From JACNLN01 sp964626495 (lineage in GTDB: Bacteria > Fidelibacterota > Marinisomatia > Marinisomatales > CAZVFT01): a stretch of 11,506 bases of DNA. Both the position numbers and the translations under genes were made by a program. Each line of letters opens with the position of its first letter. Position 1 is the stretch's first letter. The notes beneath the pieces were generated by a model that saw only the letters and a list, made by a program, of their open reading frames with translations, did no database searches and was not told where the DNA came from. Location: assembly GCA_964626495.1 (NCBI GenBank), contig CAZVFT010000078.1, forward strand, positions 1 to 11,506, read 5' to 3'. Shown piece after piece: positions 7,099 through 11,506 of the stretch.

Positions 7099-7387
7099 AG
7101 TGTTAATTTAACTAATTTATGTGAACCGTGTCAACTTGCAAAGAAATACAATATTCTTTGATATAAAGGTACTCTGATTATTACAAATGCTGGAAGAATA
7201 TGAAATAACTTAATCGCTTTATTCTACACACAAACCATTTTGAACAAACTGATAGAAATTGTTGTCTTCTACAATTCTTTATCATAATCTCTGTTCTGGA
7301 TAACCATAATGTCCCAATCAATCTGGAAATTGGAAAAAAGTTGATGTAAGGATTGCAATATTGTTCATATCTTAGATACATTACCTA
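7099..7387. other. Divergent intergenic region, no gene seen
   Basis: This AT-rich gap separates the leftward selenoprotein operon from the rightward genes and must hold the selenoprotein operon promoter, though none could be placed. A short inverted repeat (gttaa-t-ttaac, 7102-7112) sits directly upstream of the selenoprotein ATG. Open frames here are short and unlike known proteins. The right part may contain unrecognisable remains of the HAD gene whose 3' end survives next door. Confidence 0.5.
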
Positions 7388-7580
7388 CCAGAAAGTAATT
7401 ATGGAATTTCTGTTTCTGTTAGATTCAGCTTATGTCCATGAAGTTGCAGAGAAAATTGGAGCTGAATGCGTTCTGATTCCAAGTGGTCACCACACTCTGC
7501 AAAAACTTGAAAATTGCGGAGTCCCCATTCTGGGTTCGATCAAGGAAGTATTGACAATTTTGGATGAGAAATCCCTTTAA
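7388..7580 (+). pseudogene. C-terminal remnant of a HAD-family phosphatase
   Basis: The frame encodes LLDSAYVHEVAEKIGAEC, then VLIPSGHHTLQKLENCGVPI and a closing helix (SIKEVLTIL). This matches the end of phosphoglycolate-phosphatase-like HAD hydrolases, where a GDxxxDxEVA segment (motif IV) is followed by a SGH-type strand and a final LGS/LDS-xxEVL helix. Here the motif has become LDSAYVHEV, and the upstream three quarters of the enzyme (about 150 residues, with the DxD nucleophile) are missing; no such coding is visible in 7099-7387. A 60-residue product from the ATG at 7401 is possible but could not be a functional phosphatase. It ends 16 bp before the cold-shock gene. Confidence 0.6.
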
Positions 7581-7585
7581 TAAAT

Positions 7586-7590
7586 GGGAG
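7586..7590 (+). promoter_or_regulatory. Ribosome binding site of the cold-shock gene
   Basis: GGGAG lies 6 nt before the ATG at 7597. It decides between this start and the in-frame ATG at 7564. Confidence 0.75.
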
Positions 7591-7596
7591 AAAATT

Positions 7597-7800
7597 ATGA
7601 TACAAGGAACTGTCAAAGAGTACGATAGCTACAAGGGATATGGATTTATCGCTGGCGATGATGGTGAGGATTATTTCGTCCACGTGAGTGGACTGAGGAT
7701 TAATCTACAGAAAAAGGGCCTGCGGAAAGGGAAACGGGTGATGTTCGATGTGCAGGTTGATGTCAAAGGTGATCGAGCGGTGAATGTGAGGTTTCAATAA
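7597..7800 (+). CDS. Cold-shock domain protein
   Basis: A 67-residue single cold-shock domain, the usual length for the CspA family, which binds single-stranded RNA/DNA and acts as an RNA chaperone in the cytoplasm. RNP1 is KGYGFI (13-18) and RNP2 is YFVHV (26-30); the opening MIQGTVKEYDSYKGYG and closing GDRAVNVRF are typical. The ATG at 7597 is chosen because GGGAG at 7586-7590 lies 6 nt before it; an upstream ATG at 7564 would add 11 residues with no ribosome site. Its TAA overlaps the AMP nucleosidase ATG (TAATG). It is not preceded by a visible long cold-box leader, so it may be constitutive. Confidence 0.93.
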   Translation: MIQGTVKEYDSYKGYGFIAGDDGEDYFVHVSGLRINLQKKGLRKGKRVMFDVQVDVKGDRAVNVRFQ

Positions 7801-8585
7801 TGATGAAAAGACATAAAACAAAAGAAGATATTGGTCGAGGATGGCTAAAACGTTATACCGGGACTGAACCGGAAGAATATGGGAAGTGGATACTGTTAAC
7901 CAATTTTCAGAACTACGTAGATAAGTTCGCTCGGCGATTTGATGTTAAAGTCAAGGGATTGGGGGGTCCGATGACTTCAGCTACCAATAGCGAGGGATTA
8001 AGTATTATCAATTTTGGCATTGGAAGTGCCAATGCTGCTACGATTATGGATATCCTCTCTGGAATTTCTCCCAATGGAGTACTGTTTTTAGGGAAATGTG
8101 GGGGAATTAAGAAATCAGCAGATATTGGTCATTTTATCATTCCCATTGCAGCCATAAGAGGAGAAGGAACAAGTGACGATTACTTTCCTGAAGAGGTTCC
8201 TGCCATGCCATCTTTTAAGCTCCATAAGTATGTGTCTCAGATTTTAGTCGAGAGAAACGTTGAATATCGGACCGGTGTTATCTACACAACGAATCGCCGT
8301 TTGTGGGAACACGATGAGGAATTTAAAGATTACTTGAAAAGGATTCGTGTTCTTGGAATTGATATGGAAACAGCGACTATTTTTATTACAGGATTTGCCA
8401 ACGGAATTGCACGGGGAGCGTTACTTTTAGTATCAGATAGACCTATGACTCCTGAAGGGATTAAAACGGAAGAATCTGACAGTAAGATTTCTAAAAAATA
8501 TATAGACCTTCATCTTGATATCGGAATTCAAGCCATGTCGAGGATTGAAAAAGAGGGTGAACAGATAAAACACTTTCTCTATTAA
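7800..8585 (+). CDS. amn: AMP nucleosidase
   Basis: A 261-residue cytoplasmic enzyme expected to hydrolyse AMP to adenine and ribose 5-phosphate (EC 3.2.2.4), in purine salvage and adenylate balance. It has the short, single-domain nucleoside-phosphorylase fold found in Bacteroidetes-type enzymes, without the extra N-terminal domain of E. coli Amn. Key segments are NFGIGSANAATIMDIL (71-86), FLGKCGGIKKSADIGHFIIP (96-115), the hallmark AIRGEGTSDDYFPEEVPAMP (118-137), GIDMETATIF (186-195), the active-site-type MET motif, and LLLVSDRPMTPEG (208-220). The start overlaps the cold-shock stop by one base, so translation is probably coupled. Confidence in the family is high; the substrate comes from family knowledge. 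Confidence 0.92.
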   Translation: MMKRHKTKEDIGRGWLKRYTGTEPEEYGKWILLTNFQNYVDKFARRFDVKVKGLGGPMTSATNSEGLSIINFGIGSANAATIMDILSGISPNGVLFLGKCGGIKKSADIGHFIIPIAAIRGEGTSDDYFPEEVPAMPSFKLHKYVSQILVERNVEYRTGVIYTTNRRLWEHDEEFKDYLKRIRVLGIDMETATIFITGFANGIARGALLLVSDRPMTPEGIKTEESDSKISKKYIDLHLDIGIQAMSRIEKEGEQIKHFLY

Positions 8586-8605
8586 GTAATAAGGTCAAGA
8601 TTAAA

Positions 8606-9745
8606 ATGAAATACAAAATCATAGTATTACTGTTCACTTTTATTACTTTATCCCTTGGACAAGAATCCATAAAAGTAGTAACCTATAATCTGATGGGAAT
8701 GAAGCCAGGGACAAATTGGGAGGAGCGATTAGAACATATTATTATGGAGTTTGAAATACTTGATCCTGATATTATTGGTTTACAGGAAATTAATGAATCT
8801 CAGGGATTTGGGGCAGATGATAATATGGCTCAAACGATAGCTGACTCTCTGGAAGCATATTTCAATACATCATATTATGTCTATTATGAAGTCACTCATA
8901 CTTCCTGGGGACAGTTCGATGAAAGTGTTGGAATTATCAGCAAATACCCGGTTGTCGCCTACGGTTATTCATCCCTCACACCCGGTGTATTCCCAAGGAA
9001 AGTTGTCTGGAATTATATCTATTCCCCGATTGGCTGGATAAACTTTTTTAATACTCATCTTTCCTATCTGGATGATCATAATTATATCCGTGTTCAACAG
9101 GTCCAGGAGATTATGGAATTCATAATAGAAAAGGAGAATATTTACAACGGAATTTCTACCATCCTGACAGGTGATTTTAACTGTACACCCGGATCCGATC
9201 CATATAATCTGCTGGTAGATGATTCAACAGGAATTTATTTTTTAGACTCCTGGGATGAATTGAACCCCGGTAACCCGGGTTACACTTATTCATCGGATAA
9301 TCCACACAAACGGATAGATTTTATCTTCTATAAAAACACGGGTGACTTACAAATGGTCGGTTCACAACTAATAATGACAACTCCCTATAATGGTTCCGAT
9401 TACCCATCGGATCATTTTGGTGTGATGACACTATTTAGCGAATCAGGAGCAAGTACCGATGAATATAGAGACATGACACCCAATGAGTTTCATCTCTACG
9501 AAAATTTTCCAAATCCTTTCAATCCAATGACAATAATTGAGTTTGATCTTCCTGTTGCTGCCAAGGTGGAATTGCTCGTGTTTGATATTGTGGGTCATAA
9601 GATTGCGTTTTTGGCGAATGGGTTCTTCACTTCAGGATCTCATACATTAATGTGGAATGCTGAATCCTTTCCTTCCGGCATTTATTATTATCAGTTAAAA
9701 ACTGATAATTATATTGCCATACGAAAATGTCTATTGTTAAAATGA
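8606..9745 (+). CDS. Secreted DNase I-like (EEP) hydrolase with C-terminal sorting domain
   Basis: A 379-residue exported protein. A signal peptide (1-19, ending LSLGQ) precedes an endonuclease/exonuclease/phosphatase domain (about 20-277). Its catalytic motifs are visible: YNL (Asn28), LQEIN (Glu61), NTHLS (His151), LTGDFN (Asp190, Asn192), KRIDFIF (Asp238) and PSDHFGV (Asp269, His270). These act in Mg-dependent phosphodiester or phosphate-ester cleavage, so substrates could be nucleic acid, sphingomyelin-like lipid or other phosphoesters. Residues about 294-379 form a type A sorting tail (FHLYENFPNPFNPMTIIEFD, then GSHTLMWNAESFPSGIYYYQ), the signal for type IX secretion and surface release. 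It begins 20 bp after the AMP nucleosidase and overlaps the next gene by ATGA. Confidence 0.93.
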   Translation: MKYKIIVLLFTFITLSLGQESIKVVTYNLMGMKPGTNWEERLEHIIMEFEILDPDIIGLQEINESQGFGADDNMAQTIADSLEAYFNTSYYVYYEVTHTSWGQFDESVGIISKYPVVAYGYSSLTPGVFPRKVVWNYIYSPIGWINFFNTHLSYLDDHNYIRVQQVQEIMEFIIEKENIYNGISTILTGDFNCTPGSDPYNLLVDDSTGIYFLDSWDELNPGNPGYTYSSDNPHKRIDFIFYKNTGDLQMVGSQLIMTTPYNGSDYPSDHFGVMTLFSESGASTDEYRDMTPNEFHLYENFPNPFNPMTIIEFDLPVAAKVELLVFDIVGHKIAFLANGFFTSGSHTLMWNAESFPSGIYYYQLKTDNYIAIRKCLLLK

Positions 9746-11506
9746 ACATACTCGGTATCTCCGCTTTTTACCACGATTCTGCTGCCTGTCTGGTGCTGGA
9801 TGGGAAAATCATTGCGGCTGCTCAGGAAGAGCGCTTTTCACGCATCAAGCACGATAACAGATTCCCTGAACAGGCGATTGAATATTGTCTTCGGGAAGGC
9901 GGGATAACTGCGGATGAGTTGGACTATGTGGTTTTCTACGATAAGCCGTTTCTGAAGTTTGAGCGGATTCTGGAAACCTATCTTGCTTATGCACCATTAG
10001 GTATTCGTTCATTTCTTATGGCCATCCCACTCTGGATTCGAAAGAAACTTTGGATTCCTGACCTGATTGAGAAATCCCTGGGATACAAGGGTGAAGTGTT
10101 GTTTACAGAACATCACGAATCTCATGCGGCTTCCACTTTCTTTCCTTCTCCATTTGAAAGAGCGGCTTTTCTCACTATGGATGGAGTGGGGGAATGGGCA
10201 ACAGCTTCATTTGGAGTGGGCAATGACAACAGGATTAGCATTGACTCAGAACTTCATTTTCCTCACTCTCTGGGACTTCTGTACTCTGCCTTCACCTATT
10301 ACACCGGTTTCAGGGTCAACTCCGGTGAATACAAAGTCATGGGTCTTGCACCTTATGGCGAACCTAAATATGTGCAAACAATTCTTGATAATTTGATTGA
10401 CTTGAAGGAAGACGGTTCCTTCAAACTTAATATGAAATATTTCAATTACTGTGCAGGATTGACTATGACGAATAGAAGATTTCACCGGCTCTTTGGCAGA
10501 AAACCGAGAAAGAGGGAATCTGAACTTAGTCAGATGGATATGGATCTTGCTCGATCGGTTCAGGTGGTGACGGAAGAAATTGTTATGCGTATGGCAAGAC
10601 ACGTATATAAATTAACAGGAGAAAAATATCTCTGTCTTGCCGGTGGTGTAGCTTTGAATTGCGTAGCAAATGGGAAACTGTTAAGGGAAGGACCGTTTGA
10701 CGATATCTGGATACAACCGGCTGCAGGCGATGCTGGTGGAGCATTGGGTTCTGCTCTTTTTACATGGTATCAATACCTGGATAATCCAAGAAATGCAGAT
10801 AATCATAAGGATTCTCAAATGGGATCATACCTTGGTCCCGGATATTCCAATGAGGAGATTGAAACATTTTTAAAGGAACATTCCATTCCTCACTCTCGAG
10901 TTGATGGGGAAATTATCGACAGAACGGTGGAACTTTTAACGCAAGAGAAGGTGGTGGGCTGGTTTCAGGGCCGGATGGAATTTGGTCCCAGAGCATTAGG
11001 GAATCGTTCGATCATTGGAGATGCCCGATCTCCCAAGATGCAGCGGAAGATGAATCTGAAGATCAAGTACAGGGAAAGCTTTCGTCCTTTTGCTCCGACG
11101 GTTTTAGCTGAACGGATATCAGACTTTTTTGAAATTGACCGTGAAAGTCCCTATATGCTCTTAGTGGCTCAGGTAAAAAAAGAGAAACAGATTCCTATGA
11201 AGGAGCAGGAAAATAGTTTTTTTGGTCTGGAGAAGTTGAATGTGGTTCGTTCTGATGTGCCGGCAATTACCCATATTGATTATTCTGCCCGCATTCAATC
11301 TGTGAATGCTGAGGATAATCCAAAGTACCATCAACTCATCAAAAAGTTTGAGGAAAAGACCGGTTGTTCTGTGATTGTGAATACCTCATTTAATGTCCGC
11401 GGTGAACCCATTGTGCAATCTCCCATGGATGCCTATAAATGTTTTATGCGAACGGAGATGGATTATCTTGTAATGGGTGATTTTTTGCTGGATAAAGAGG
11501 ATCAAC
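9742..11506 (+). CDS. Carbamoyltransferase, NodU/CmcH/TobZ family (3' end outside window)
   Basis: Open from the ATG at 9742 to the window edge (588 codons). The family is about 590-610 residues, so only a few are missing. It would transfer a carbamoyl group from carbamoyl phosphate to a hydroxyl of a small molecule or sugar through a carbamoyladenylate intermediate (family knowledge). Motifs are MNILGISAFYHDSAA (1-15), EHHESHAAS (about 123-131, metal-binding histidines), GEYKVMGLAPYG, AGGVALNC (about 300), QPAAGDAGGALGSAL, GRMEFGPRALGNRSIIGDAR (about 410-429), RPFAPTVLAE and NTSFNVRGEPIVQSP (about 547-561). The ATG overlaps the EEP stop (ATGA); an in-frame ATG at 9727 would add five residues. 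The acceptor is unknown; such genes often belong to surface polysaccharide or natural product clusters. Confidence 0.95.
   Translation, partial: MNILGISAFYHDSAACLVLDGKIIAAAQEERFSRIKHDNRFPEQAIEYCLREGGITADELDYVVFYDKPFLKFERILETYLAYAPLGIRSFLMAIPLWIRKKLWIPDLIEKSLGYKGEVLFTEHHESHAASTFFPSPFERAAFLTMDGVGEWATASFGVGNDNRISIDSELHFPHSLGLLYSAFTYYTGFRVNSGEYKVMGLAPYGEPKYVQTILDNLIDLKEDGSFKLNMKYFNYCAGLTMTNRRFHRLFGRKPRKRESELSQMDMDLARSVQVVTEEIVMRMARHVYKLTGEKYLCLAGGVALNCVANGKLLREGPFDDIWIQPAAGDAGGALGSALFTWYQYLDNPRNADNHKDSQMGSYLGPGYSNEEIETFLKEHSIPHSRVDGEIIDRTVELLTQEKVVGWFQGRMEFGPRALGNRSIIGDARSPKMQRKMNLKIKYRESFRPFAPTVLAERISDFFEIDRESPYMLLVAQVKKEKQIPMKEQENSFFGLEKLNVVRSDVPAITHIDYSARIQSVNAEDNPKYHQLIKKFEEKTGCSVIVNTSFNVRGEPIVQSPMDAYKCFMRTEMDYLVMGDFLLDKEDQ

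Noticed and set aside
7181..7381. 66-codon minus-strand frame in the divergent gap
   Set aside because: It has no ribosome site, no recognisable motif and low-complexity composition in AT-rich DNA.
10246..10602. 118-codon minus-strand frame
   Set aside because: It is a shadow of the carbamoyltransferase gene, whose motifs run straight through in the plus frame.

Overview
The window reads as chromosomal DNA of a marine-type bacterium of the FCB supergroup, most likely Neomarinimicrobiota (SAR406) or a close relative (inference). The grounds are a secreted protein with an NFPNPFNP-type C-terminal sorting tail (type IX secretion style), a TonB-dependent receptor with an N-terminal carboxypeptidase-regulatory-like domain, FN3/beta-helix lipoproteins, and a Bacteroidetes-type AMP nucleosidase. 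No mobile element, CRISPR array or phage gene was seen.

The left two thirds (1-7098) are transcribed leftwards. A lipoprotein gene runs off the left edge (1-59), and three exact 20-bp tandem repeats sit at its translation start. Next comes an outer-membrane operon read from 4447 down to 417: a TonB-dependent receptor, a beta-helix/FN3 lipoprotein joined to it by an ATGA overlap, and a small lipoprotein. A tRNA-Gly(GCC) lies at 4816-4888. Upstream of it is a three-gene operon: a metallophosphatase-fold exported protein, a membrane-anchored rhodanese and a MauE/DoxX membrane protein.

The most notable feature is in that last operon. The phosphatase-fold gene (5914-7098) carries an in-frame TGA at codon 49, inside a Cys-Gly-TGA motif. 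Exactly 18 nt after the TGA begins the GGUCUU loop of a perfect 5-bp hairpin, the same spacing and loop core as the E. coli fdhF bacterial SECIS as I recall it. I therefore annotate one 394-residue selenoprotein rather than a pseudogene or a gene starting at 6870. Its metal-binding motifs look degenerate. Its neighbours carry a rhodanese Cys and a CGC motif, so the three products could form a periplasmic thiol/selenol redox system (inference).

The right third (from 7099) is transcribed rightwards, divergent from the selenoprotein operon. It opens with a decayed C-terminal piece of a HAD phosphatase (about 7388-7580). After that comes a tight series: cold-shock protein, AMP nucleosidase (TAATG overlap), a secreted DNase I-like endonuclease/exonuclease/phosphatase with a sorting tail, and a NodU/CmcH-type carbamoyltransferase (ATGA overlap) that is nearly complete at the right edge.
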